Shown here: piece after piece, positions 38,562-48,993 of the stretch | Layout of the letters: every line of letters begins with the position of its first letter | Position numbering within the stretch: the first letter of the stretch is position 1 | DNA from: Rhizophagus irregularis | Lineage: Eukaryota > Glomeromycota > Glomeromycetes > Glomerales > Glomeraceae | Assembly: GCF_026210795.1 (NCBI RefSeq) | Contig: NC_089445.1 | Coordinates: 3,658,001-3,722,000, forward strand | Direction of reading: 5' to 3' | Length of the DNA stretch: 64,000 nucleotides | Position numbers and translations under genes: made by a program | The notes under the pieces: model-generated | Databases searched by the model: none | Told to the model about the DNA's origin: nothing | Seen by the model: only the letters and a program-made list of their open reading frames with translations

Positions 38562-41114
38562 TTAAAAGGAGTCAATCATATCACAGGCCTCATCAATATC
38601 CAGCTCGTCTACAAATCCATTAGCGGCTTCCCATTCACGTTCCATATCAGTTTTTGGACGTTCCTCTGGGATTTCTCGTGCCTTACCCTTATTCATCTTC
38701 ATAGTTTCATAACCGGAGGTGGTAGGGATAATCTCGGCATCATGATCCTCCTTATATGCTCTTATTAGATCTGCGAGTTCTTTACGGCTAGGTGTTTTAG
38801 GTAAGTACCCATTATATTCTATCCAGTCCTTGAAGCGGTCTACTACCTCCCTAAGGTAGTACTGGTACTCGTCCTCAATACGTGTTGTGGGACATTCCTC
38901 TACTTCAAACGCGAGTATTTCCCAGTCATAGTTGTCTGACACGTCTTGGTACTTAGCCCATAAATCCTTACCTGTATTGTGGAGATCATTGAAGACCTGG
39001 TCCTTTGAATTCTTGACCCATGGCTTACGATCCCATCGGTGCCTTTCATGCCAAGCCCAGTGTGCTTGAGTACCTTCCTTTGGTTCAGGGTCCCAGTCAA
39101 CTTCTAGTTCTGTGTCGGGTTCTGGGATAGGTTGCTCTTCAGGAGCCGGTTCTGGGTCAGGCTTAGTGACAGATGCAGAAAATTCTGCGGGAGACTCGGG
39201 TTGTTGCTCAGGAACTGGGTTCACAGTTGTAAAATCTGAGTCAGATAGCAAGTCATCTAAAATGTCGTAGTCATCATCAGCTTTAAATGCAGGTTCCTCA
39301 GCAGGCGGCTCATTTTCTTGATCAGGTTCCTCATCAGATAAATAACAGTCCGAGAAGCTATCTATAGGTTCATCAGTATCTGATTCTATAGGAGCTGGAG
39401 ATTCCTCAGGAATAGGATCCTCATTGATGACAGGTGCGGGTTTTACCTTCAAGCAATCGGGCTTAAGTGGTACTGGTGGTGGAGTCTTTTTGGAAACTGG
39501 TTTCTCTTCAGTAGGCTTCTTCTCAACAGGAGCGGGTTTTTCCTCAGCAGGTTTCTCAACAACTGGCTCCACTTCCTCTTGATCTACTTGCGATTTACTA
39601 GCTGGATTATATATATTTGCTAAGAACTTCACCAAGGCATTTGGATCAGATGTAGGCTTCTCAGGAGTTTCTACATCTATTCCTTCTATATTGATTTCAT
39701 CTGTTTCGTGGATCCATTTTTTGGTGAGAAACTTCTTGTAAAGGTCCTCCCTGGATATGCTGTAAACTCGTGGTGTTGCCTTACCTACACGTATTTTTCT
39801 GCTATTTATACCCAACTCATTTGATAGGATTCTAGAAGCGTTTATCTTTGATAGGGGTGTAATGCAATGAGTTTCACAGTATGAAGTATATACCCTATAA
39901 AATTCTTGAACAGGTAGGTCGGTTATATGATTTTTTACTATGAGGTAAGTGTCCTTTATGAATTGAAATAGGGGTGGGAGAGTCGATATGATGTGATCCT
40001 GCTTAGATGTTGTCATAGGTGGTGGATTCCCATTGAAGTCTGGGTAAGCATCTGCAATGGCTCTCAAATAAGCATAGAATGCCTCACTGGCGCCTGGGTA
40101 TTTCATAGCGTCACCGAGTTTTTTGAAGTAGTTGAGGTCTCCCTTGCGGGATGGTGACACATCCAAGAACACTGTGCGCCTATCATCATTATCCACTCTG
40201 AGAGCATTTTCGTTGGTTAGGACGATAGTAGACATAAAGTTTTTATAATGTGTTGGTGTCTTGTATTTTTCATGGATTTCCATTATGTCACTCGTTACCT
40301 TATCCTTTAAAGAGCGATACAGATTATTCCACTGGCTTTTTTCCGTGGGCATTTCCTCGAGAAGAAGAAGAATCTTACCCTGTAATTGCCCATTGAAACT
40401 TCCACGAATCGTCTGAGGATCGCTGGTCTTATAAACGAGTTGAGTGCCTAGGACGCTGCGCTGAATGAAATCTGTTATAATGCCTTTGCCCCAACCCTGT
40501 CCAGATTTCAGGTAAAGGATCGAATACATTTTCCTTCCAGCTGCCACACCGGCCAACCACTTTATGATATACTCAGTAAGATTCCAATCGCCTGAACACC
40601 AGATATCCTGAATGTGAGAGAAGATAAATTTAACTGCGAGGTGGGTTGTAGATTCAAAAGTGGATATCGGACGCAGGATATGGAGGAATCCTGGAAAGAT
40701 ATTGAGATAAAGTTGGCCACCTAGTTTAAAGATACGGGATTTTTGAGGGTCACAGGTAGCTACACATACAGTACTATATTCGATCATAAACCATTTGTTG
40801 ATATTAAATTCAACCTTTTGTGAAGGACCCTGTTCAGATTGTGTGTAAAAGACTTTGGTAATTGGACGGATAAGTTTATTAATATTTTTATCAGGGATGT
40901 GCTCGAGGTTTTTGATTTCTGATCGCCACATGAAGACTCCATGCGGGTTGGAGCAGGGGATAAAGTAACTGCAAAGATAACCTTTAGCTTGATTGAGATC
41001 CCTCATATTCTTTGCAGCGTTAATGAGCCATTTAAGCTCATCAATACTAAAAGCCTTCTTTTGTTCACCGAACTTGGGGATAACTTGAGCTTGAGTGCTA
41101 GTTTGGGCAGTCAT
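38562..41114 (-). CDS. SF3 (D5-like) helicase with acidic tail (850 aa)
   Basis: It is expected to unwind DNA at the element's origin. Walker A is SGQGWGKG (about 203-210), ending in Gly where Ser/Thr is usual. Walker B is ILLLLEE (about 248-254), and the SF3 motif C region is STIVLTNEN followed by DDRR (about 294-313). A winged-helix-like segment lies around 385-445. From about 475 to 660 the chain is Pro/Glu-rich and low in complexity, then a helical C-terminal domain of about 150 residues follows that I do not recognise. No archaeo-eukaryotic primase motif was evident in the N-terminal 190 residues. The start ATG 41114 is the first in-frame ATG. Intact here, broken in element A. Confidence 0.87.
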   Translation of the reverse strand: MTAQTSTQAQVIPKFGEQKKAFSIDELKWLINAAKNMRDLNQAKGYLCSYFIPCSNPHGVFMWRSEIKNLEHIPDKNINKLIRPITKVFYTQSEQGPSQKVEFNINKWFMIEYSTVCVATCDPQKSRIFKLGGQLYLNIFPGFLHILRPISTFESTTHLAVKFIFSHIQDIWCSGDWNLTEYIIKWLAGVAAGRKMYSILYLKSGQGWGKGIITDFIQRSVLGTQLVYKTSDPQTIRGSFNGQLQGKILLLLEEMPTEKSQWNNLYRSLKDKVTSDIMEIHEKYKTPTHYKNFMSTIVLTNENALRVDNDDRRTVFLDVSPSRKGDLNYFKKLGDAMKYPGASEAFYAYLRAIADAYPDFNGNPPPMTTSKQDHIISTLPPLFQFIKDTYLIVKNHITDLPVQEFYRVYTSYCETHCITPLSKINASRILSNELGINSRKIRVGKATPRVYSISREDLYKKFLTKKWIHETDEINIEGIDVETPEKPTSDPNALVKFLANIYNPASKSQVDQEEVEPVVEKPAEEKPAPVEKKPTEEKPVSKKTPPPVPLKPDCLKVKPAPVINEDPIPEESPAPIESDTDEPIDSFSDCYLSDEEPDQENEPPAEEPAFKADDDYDILDDLLSDSDFTTVNPVPEQQPESPAEFSASVTKPDPEPAPEEQPIPEPDTELEVDWDPEPKEGTQAHWAWHERHRWDRKPWVKNSKDQVFNDLHNTGKDLWAKYQDVSDNYDWEILAFEVEECPTTRIEDEYQYYLREVVDRFKDWIEYNGYLPKTPSRKELADLIRAYKEDHDAEIIPTTSGYETMKMNKGKAREIPEERPKTDMEREWEAANGFVDELDIDEACDMIDSF

Positions 41115-41157
41115 TTTTTGTTCTATCAAATCGAGTACTAATTTATAGTTACCTAAT

Positions 41158-41164
41158 CTTCAAT
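41158..41164 (-). promoter_or_regulatory. ATTGAAGAT motif upstream of helicase gene
   Basis: On the minus strand ATTGAAGATTAGGTAACTAT lies 50 nt before the ATG at 41114. The remaining spacer to 41334 contains CCTG-rich short repeats and an A9 run, without a gene. Confidence 0.45.
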
Positions 41165-41334
41165 TGCCGAATATTTTTTCCAAAGATCTGCACTCCTAAC
41201 AGGTTACCCTCCTGTAGTCCTGTGGTCCTGCAATTCTGCAATCCTCCGGTTATATCTGGTTATTTTCTAGGGGTAAAAAAAAAACTATAAACCACGAACC
41301 TTTACGACTGCTCTAAATCTTCCCTTCCCCTTTT

Positions 41335-41694
41335 TCAAACTACATATATCTGAAATCCAAACCGCTCAAGAGCTCCTTTTACTATAGTTAACTCTTTTCT
41401 AGTGTCCGTTAACTCTTTACAAGCCTTTTGATATGCTTCCCATTCAAGTTCACGGAGGATACCCTCCTCTTCCAATGATTGGCCAAGAGCATCATTTGCT
41501 TTTTCCTTCTTTTCTACTGCCCTGTCGTATACCTCCTCGGCTTTTTTATGCCGCTTCCAGAGTACTCGTTCAGCTTCGGCTCTCCAAATTGGGCTGACTT
41601 CTAGAAGATGTGGCCCGAAATTGCTACTTGGAATGCGTTCCAGGATATGGCCTACAAGTTCGGGGATTACTGATACTGCGTGCGGGGTATACAT
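41335..41694 (-). CDS. 119-aa F-box-like coiled-coil protein
   Basis: It is identical to the copy in element A. IPELVGHILERIP followed by L, S, P-x-W and a helix up to about residue 45 resembles an F-box; the rest (KKAEEVYDRAVEKKEKAND...) is a charged coiled coil. The start ATG 41694 lies 30 bp inside the right TIR, so its promoter (TTGAA motif 45 nt upstream) lies within or at the TIR edge. It may serve to recruit a host ubiquitin ligase. Alternative: a generic helical protein with a chance F-box resemblance. Confidence 0.65.
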   Translation of the reverse strand: MYTPHAVSVIPELVGHILERIPSSNFGPHLLEVSPIWRAEAERVLWKRHKKAEEVYDRAVEKKEKANDALGQSLEEEGILRELEWEAYQKACKELTDTRKELTIVKGALERFGFQIYVV

Positions 41695-41723
41695 GTTATC
41701 TGTCCTTATAGATTACTTATGGT

Positions 41724-42183
41724 ATACCCATTGTTCAATTACTTATTTTTTCTGACGGGGGCAGGACGGGGTTGGTCTTACTAGCTCTATAGACCTTCTA
41801 GGGGCTTACCTGCTAACTTACCTGGTTTGCTATCTCACTGCCTCCAACAGATTATTAGACGGAATCCTGACTTGTTCCAGATGTTCCGGATGTGGCGGAT
41901 CTGGGGGGTAAAAATAAAACTTTTTCTGGGGGGATGTCCTCTCATAATTTTTCTGAAACATCTGCCACATCTGCCACATCCGGGACAACCCTCTCACTAT
42001 ATCCGTTATTGCTTCCTTTTCTATTTTTTTCTAGTTATTTGGTATATATATTTGTTCCAGATGTTGTCCCAGATTGTGGTGGATATATGGGGATTCCAGG
42101 GCCATTAAGGCCCAAGTAGGTACTGCGAGGACGTGAGTCCGAGGTGGGTGAGCGGTAGCGAGACCCACATCCAGACCGACGAC
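41724..42183. repeat. Right terminal inverted repeat, element B (460 bp)
   Basis: It is the inverted copy of 27862-28321, ending GACCGACGAC at 42183. ACACT of the LINE target follows. Confidence 0.93.
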
Positions 42184-42188
42184 ACACT
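42184..42188. repeat. Target-site duplication of element B, right (ACACT)
   Basis: It repeats 27857-27861. Joining the flanks through one copy restores GCTCACACTTTATGTCATG, as in other LINE copies. Confidence 0.85.
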
Positions 42189-43126
42189 TTATGTCATGTT
42201 TGTGGACGTTCGGGTTGCTCTCCTTCTGTATGTAATTTTCGTTCTGCACGCAAAGTGGATGATCGCCTTAACAAACTATATTCACGTTTTAATGCCGGTC
42301 CTAGACGTGGTCGTCAGGATTCACGTCAACCACGTGATAAATCTACTTCCCGCTCAAGATCGAGATCTAACTCCAGATCCCGTAACAATTCATCCTCATC
42401 CAGATCCAACAATAACAATAATAATATTAACACTTCCCGTCCAAATGTTCCTAATGGTAACAATCGGTCCAGTAACAATAATACTAATTCTAGGAACAAT
42501 GCAAATTCTTCTGGTTCTACCCAATCTCTACACAATCTTCATCCTAACAATACTTCACTTACCTCTCCGAATAACAACCCTAATTGTACGCTTTCTCAAC
42601 ATAACATTGATGAGTTAAAGGCGCAGATCAAAGAAATTGCTGCTACCCTCAATACTCTTGAAGAAACTGTCTCTTGGATGAATGATACTATCACGTCCCA
42701 TGAGTATAGGCTATCTGAGCTTGAATCAATAATGAATTATGACAACCCTGGTGACTCTGATTTGTATCCTCCTCGTGATGATCATAAAAATCAAGATCAT
42801 TCTTATGAAAATGGATGGGATGATGCCCCTACTCAAAACACAAATTCAGGATTCACTCTTCCTCCCCATACTTCTCCTTCTCTTATGGACACTTCTCCTG
42901 ATGCATCATTCTCGGCTCTGGACCCTAACTCCATCTTATCAAGAAGACATGTCCCGTTACCTAACTCTCGTCCTACTATCAATACCCAGATGCTACTGCT
43001 TCCCGTTTGCAATTGGAAATTTCTAATGTTACTAATGTACATAAGAATCTTTCTGCCCAACTTGATTCGATTATGGACAAATTGGACTCCTTCTCTCCCT
43101 CAAAACCCTCCCCTTCTAATGATTGA
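42184..43126 (+). pseudogene. LINE ORF1, 3' part, copy 4
   Basis: It resumes with the Cys-rich motif (CHVCGRSGCSPSVC) and continues through the R/S-rich segment (42340-42400), Asn-rich spacers and the coiled coil (42600-42735). A frame change near 42985 diverts the reading, while the original frame ends at the TGA 43124-43126, overlapping the ORF2 ATG at 43119. Confidence 0.85.
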
Positions 43127-46100
43127 ACACCAATTTATATCAGATGCATCACAGGGATTTCACCCCCTGATAGTGCGATACCAAATATTAATAATCCTAA
43201 AAATCCTTCTTCCCTTTCTTCCTCTCTTATTAATTTTGGTCAAATCAATGTTAATGGTTTGTGCTCCCCGGTTCGACAATTACATTTGTTAAATTATTTT
43301 CTTCATTCTTCTTTTGGCGTTTTATCTTTAAATGATACTCGTCTTACTTCTTCTAGTGCTAAATTTATTTATCAAACTGAACATTCCCAACATAATTTTA
43401 AGTCCTATTGGGCTCCTTCCCCTTCTAATTCACGACCTCATGATGGTGTTGGTCTTTTACTTCGCCATCCTTTACATAAACATGTTCAGAAGATTGATTC
43501 TTGGAAAGGTCATCTTTTAAAATTAGATCTTTTTTTCCATCAAACAAAAATTTCTATTATTTCTGTTTATATTTTTCCTTATCATTCTGTTCATTATAAA
43601 GAACGTGATACTATTTTTGCACAACTTAATTTATGGCTTGATAAAGCCCGTTCTAATAATTATCACGCAATCATCCTTGGTGATTTCAACGCAGATGAAC
43701 TTTCACATTCACATCTTCCCCAACATCATTTGAAAATTTTACGATCACTTTCTTCTCGATATTTTACAGATCATCAATCCCATACTTCTTCAATTTCAGG
43801 TCCTAATCCTACCTTTTATCATCAGAATGGATCTTCATGACTTGATTATATTTGGTCATCCCCTGGATTCCCTGCTCCTGGTCTTTTCTCTCATGTTGAA
43901 TCTTATCCACAGTTGAATGATAATCAATTTACTGATCACCGTGTACTTTTTACGGCCTTTGACTTCAGTTCTTATTTCGCTATTTTAGCCAGGGCTCGAC
44001 TAAAACAGAAAAGTGAACAACGCACCATTTTTCTCTACAAGAATTTAAATGAAGTCACTTGGGACACATTTTCTACTGAAGTTAACTCACGCCTCGAGTT
44101 GTATTTGATCACACACCATCCTTCCGTATCTTCACTTTCTGCTCTTTCTTTGGACAAACTTTGGCACGCTCTTAAACGTTCTATTCTTGGAGGTGCAATT
44201 GTTTCTCTTCCATTTCAACATGTATCCAATACTCATCACCATAAATATTCTCCAGAACTTACGATGCTTATTGCTATCAACAAATTTTTGGATAGATTAT
44301 TGTTTAAATTGACTACATCTCGGACTAGTTGTCCTGTCCAAATTTCACAAATGATCAATTCTTTACCTACACAACTGACTCTTTTGAAATTTCTTCTAAC
44401 AGATTATACTATACCTATTTATAATACAACACCTCTTCCTACCTTTGTTAAATTTTTGCGTTCACAAAAAGCTTTGGTCTCTGCTTATCTTTCCACGCAA
44501 TTTCATCAACATCGTGTGGATTCCATTGAATATTATACTGCCCTTAGAGACGACTATTTCTCTACATCGCCAGGTTCCTTTATCTCTTCAGCCCTGTCAG
44601 TGGAACATCGCTCTATCGTTCTTGATAGAGTCTTGGTTGTAATTGACTTCAAACCCACATTACTTACTGAACCTTCAGATATCAAACAAGCTGCCATCAA
44701 ACATTTCCAATCGGTTGTTACTCCTCCTTTGGTCCAGTATTCTTCTACCGATTCATTTCTTCCACGATGGCAACGAGCGTATACTCCTCTTCCTGATATT
44801 GATTCATCATTATACAACTCGGTCATGTCTCCCATCCTGGAAGATGAATGGAAAAACACTCTCAATTCTATGCCTAACAATAAAGCCTCTGGTCCTTCCA
44901 AGATCTCTTATGAGATGCTCAAACATTTAACTGGAGAAGCTTTTAATTTATCCCTTATTCTAGCTAATGCTTGTCTTACTCATGGAGATATTCCTGCTGA
45001 TTGGCGTGAAGCGCTTGTTTACCCCATTCCGAAACCTCATGAATTTGACGCTCAATTAAAGAATACACGACCTATCACTTTATTGGAAACTGTCCGAAAA
45101 TGTGTAGTTAAGGTCGTTACAACTCGTCTTTCAAAAATCCTTGCTGACAACCAAATACTTCAGGGTGGTAATTTTGCTGGATTACCAGGTGGATCCACTG
45201 ACATTCCTATCAAAATGCTTGATGCGCTTATTCATCAACGTCGCTTTGATAAATCTGATGACCAAGAGTTATGGATTGTTTCTCAAGACATTTCTAAAGC
45301 CTTTGACTCAATTGATCTAAATATGCTCAAATTGGCTTTAATCCGTTTACATATCCCACCTTTGTTGATAAAATTTATTATCAATCTTTTCACAAGACGC
45401 AATAATAAAATTATTACTCATTATGGTGATACCTCTGGATATAGAGTTAGAATCGGTATTGACCAGGGTGAAATTATTTCCCCATTATTATGGGTGATTT
45501 ATTTAGATCCTTTGCTTACAACACTTAATCAAGAAGCTTGTGATCCTTTTATTTTGAAATCCTCTGCATTATTGGATTATTCTCCGATTGAATATGAACA
45601 ACATAACCTTCCTGTTTCACATATCACATTTATGGATGATTCTACTTTAATTGCTTCATCTAAACGAGGAATTGAAGATCGCCTTTCCATTACTGCTGAA
45701 TTTTATACTTTAAATAATACTCAAGCTAATTCAGCAAAATATATCCTTCTTTCTTCTGAACAATTTTCTCAAACTATAGTGTTTGATCTTTTCCCATCTC
45801 CTTTAATCCCAAATTATACCCTTACTTTAAAATCTTTAGCTTTGTCCAAGTCTTTCCGTTTTTTAGGTGTCTGGTTTTGCCTTTCAGCTTCCTCTCGCTT
45901 TGTACATGATCAAAGTACTTCCATGGTCAAGGACATGGCTGCTCTACTCAGTCCTAAAAAACTTTTGGCACAACATGTGGCTTACCTTTATAACGTTGTC
46001 TTACTTCCAAGGCTAGAATTTCGTCTACAAACCACATTATTTGCTGAATCTACCATTAATCGCATGGTTTCTCCAATGCTTTCTCTTATTCGACAGAAAG

Positions 46101-48605
46101 CTGGTTTGGCCTCAGTCACTCCTCTTTCCGCGCTTTTTACATTGTTACCATTCTCTATCCAACAAGCATTTGGTCGATTTCTATCATCTCATGTGGCTTC
46201 ATGGCAAAAAATTTTTTCTCACCCTTCATATAAACCTTTTGCCAATTATATGATTACTTATCTTCAAGGTTTTTTGGACTACGATGCCTGCCCTTCTACT
46301 ATTGACTTGGAACCATGGTTCCATACATTCTCTTTGCGAACACATTCTTTGTTTAATTCTTTATTATTTTCTTCTCGATTGAATATCACGTGGTCTTTAC
46401 CATTCCGACCTTCGAGAAAAGATCTATGTCCGGCGATTCCACTCCGGTCTATTTTACCTAAAGAACTTTTTACTTCTATGAAAAATGTTCGAAACAATTT
46501 TGGTACTCGTTTCCTTGCCCAACTGGTTACCCCGTGTGGCTCCAGACTTCTTTCATGGAAAGATTTGCATTTTCTTAAACGAGTCTCGAACAAAGGATTT
46601 GTGCCTGCGTGGTTTACTTATTTATTTAATTTTGTGGTTATTTCCAATTCCTCTTCTTTTTTTGTTTTACCGCAATTTAGAATACCTAATTTCTATACTG
46701 TAGCTTCTGTCCTTTCTATAGATATTAGTCTTCTATAGATATTAGTCGCAATTATTTGTTTAATCCCAATGGGCTATTTCTTTTGATCGTAATACTAATT
46801 CTTTCCTCGTTGGCCGTGTGATCATTACCTATCCCGCTCCACGCAATGAAGCTCTTATTTCACATTGGATTGCGTCATCTGTCGATGACTTATTATCAGA
46901 TTTCACTGCATGCCAAGGTTGTGCCTCTGCTATTCCGCGATCCTCTACTTCCAAAACACTGCTTAAACGATGTCCCTCTGAAAAGTGCTTCTCTTATGTG
47001 CCTTTATCAAGTCTTATCCGTTATCCTACGAAACCTCGTACTTATATATATGCAGATACTCGTTCGGTCTCACTTTCCGCTTCGTTAGGCTATGCCAAAT
47101 CTCTTTTATTATTTTATCTTTTTGCTCCAGTTCGGCCACCTCCTATGCTTAATCAAGTGTCTAGGATTTCTGATATCCAACTTCCTTCCTCGGTGTCTAC
47201 ACTGTATATTGATGGATCCTTCTTTCCTCCTTCTTGTCATCCGACACCTTCGATGGCTTATGCATGGACTGCTATCGATTCTGATGGTTTTATTCTTGAA
47301 TCTCATTATAATACCATCCCTTCCCTCTTCCCCTCTGCTTTGCGTTCCAAAATTTTTGCCTTATTGCATGGATTGGATTCCCTCCCTCGGTATTCCAAGA
47401 TTACTGTCGCTACTGATTGTGCTCATTTAATTTCCTTATGGTCCACATATGTGGATGCTCCATTCATTCCTAAAATGCTTAAAGAATTCAACCACTTTCT
47501 ATGGTCCTCGGCACGTGCTATTATCTTACAAAAGAATCTGGAAGTTACTTTAATCAAGGTTCCTGCTCATACTGACGATTCTTTGAATAACCATGTTGAT
47601 GATCTAGCGAAAGCTGCTCATACAGACTCATGTCCTTCCTCTATTTCACCTGCATTTTTGGCTCCTTGCATTTTACAATTTAATTCTTTACCTGTGGATA
47701 TGAATATCCGGAAATTTATTGGAGACATTTTTGACGCTAAAAGTCTTTTGACTCTTGCTTTATTACCAAGATTCAATCTTAATTCCTCTATTTCAGATAT
47801 TGATTGGGCTTGTACCAAATTTTGTATTAAAAATAAACAATTACAATCTTCCTATCGAAATGGCCAATCTGAATTTTGTGCTTTCTGTATCAAGATTCTA
47901 TTGGATATGCTTCCGACACTCACAACTCTTCAAAGACGAAAGCCTCATATCTATGATCCGAGTTGGCTCTGTCCTCAGTGCAACTCCTCTTCTGAGACTC
48001 TAGACCATTTATGGACTTGTCCTTATATTTCACCTGAATTTAGTCCTTTTAATACTTTTAAAACACTTCTGCGGGACCTTAGAACCGTTTGTCTTGGAAA
48101 ATTTCTCTCCGCGACTCCTTTGAAATCTTTACCGGACTTCTTTGCTGTGGAATTTACGGCTATGGATTGTTGGGAATGTGACCCTCCTTCAAATTCTTGT
48201 CTGCGACTTGCACGTGGACTTATACCGATGTCTCTTACTAGTTTTCTTGGAACATATTTTTCATCATCCACTATTTGTTCTATTTTTGATACACCTTTAT
48301 ATGATTTTCATTTTGATCTCTACGTACAAATCTGGTTGTGCCGTTCCGTTTTCTTTCATCATTGGGAATCAGCTCAAGGCATTACCAATAAAATGAAATC
48401 GTCTGCTATTGGACCTTCTCCTACTTCTCATTCTTTCTCACAAATTTCTCCTGCAATTTCGACACCTTCCTTGGTGACAGCTTCCTTGGATTCCTGGGTT
48501 TCTTGGGTTTCCTCTTATATAATCCATGGGGGATCTTGGATTTCGCATTTGGATTTTTGGCGCCACTTAACAGTTCAGCCTCTACTTAGGATTTCTTTTT
48601 GGTAA
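43119..48605 (+). pseudogene. LINE ORF2, broken, copy 4
   Basis: The start ATG 43119 is followed by a lost base in a C run near 43165. The endonuclease then reads from about 43230 to a TGA at 43838-43840 (AGA in other copies). From 43913 the frame is open for 941 codons covering the end of the endonuclease and the full reverse transcriptase (FMDD near 45628), until a 17 bp tandem duplication at 46716-46747 gives a stop at 46736-46738. RNase H (YIDGS near 47204) and the C-terminal zinc motif (CPQC...H...C near 47970-48020) are open from 46818 to 48605. It has the RT frame of copy 3, without the frameshift of copies 1 and 2. Confidence 0.9.
46716..46747 (+). repeat. 17-bp tandem duplication inside LINE ORF2, copy 4
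   Basis: CTATAGATATTAGTC occurs twice, with TT between, where other copies have it once. The duplication, together with a nearby single-base loss, shifts the frame and separates the RT and RNase H parts of this copy. Confidence 0.8.
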
Positions 48606-48993
48606 CGGATTGGTTCTTAGGATATGCTGGATAGTTGACTCACACTGGCCTTCGGGTAAAGTTGGGGTATGCGTTTCTGTAATAGTTTAGTTTTTCTTTA
48701 CTTAATTTTATTTTGTTTAGATTTCTTTACTTGTATGAATCGTGAAGCTAGTTCTTTTTATTTTTTATGTTTAATTTTCTATATTTTAGTTGTAATATTA
48801 TTCGATTTAAGTTTTGTACTTTTCGTTTGAAATTTATAATAAAAGATAATGTCATAAGACTGTTTGCTCATAATCACCAAATATGAAGATCATCGCAACT
48901 CTTTCCTGAAAATTTGGAAAACATATTTCTCGAAATTGACAAGTTTAAAATTTTCTTTCCTCGTTGCTTTCCTCTTACTAAACTTGCTTTACT

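Larger units (their letters stand above)
27862..42183. mobile_element. Element B: complete Polinton-like transposon with Gag-Pro module (14.3 kb)
   Basis: It is bounded by 460 bp inverted repeats and a short direct repeat of LINE sequence. Gene order from the left: zinc ribbon (-), integrase (+), protease (-), Gag (-), coiled-coil protein (-), packaging-type ATPase (+), 186-aa (-), 193-aa 2-Cys-adaptor-like (-), hairpin repeats, 95-aa (-), 43-aa F-box (-), 156-aa (-), DNA polymerase B (-), SF3 helicase (-), 119-aa F-box-like (-). Genes are packed with spacers mostly under 120 bp and some overlaps. DNA polymerase, integrase, ATPase and TIRs are the hallmarks of Polintons/Mavericks. Gag and aspartic protease are hallmarks of retroelements. 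All long frames in it are open, and the two TIRs differ at one noted position, so it is young and may be active. Confidence 0.93.
42184..48885 (+). mobile_element. LINE copy 4, 3' part (after element B)
   Basis: It continues LINE copy 4 from the codon where element B was inserted: the end of ORF1, all of ORF2 and the 3' UTR with tail ATAATCACCAAATAT ending about 48884. Copy 5 starts directly after. The 3' UTR (48606-48885) keeps the CC-TTCG-GG hairpin near 48652. Confidence 0.92.

Noticed and set aside
27862-42183. Gag-protease-integrase as a Ty3/gypsy retrotransposon nested in a Polinton
   Set aside because: No LTRs, no reverse transcriptase or RNase H, the integrase is on the opposite strand from gag-pro, and neighbouring genes are only 27-31 bp away with overlaps, leaving no room for insertion borders.
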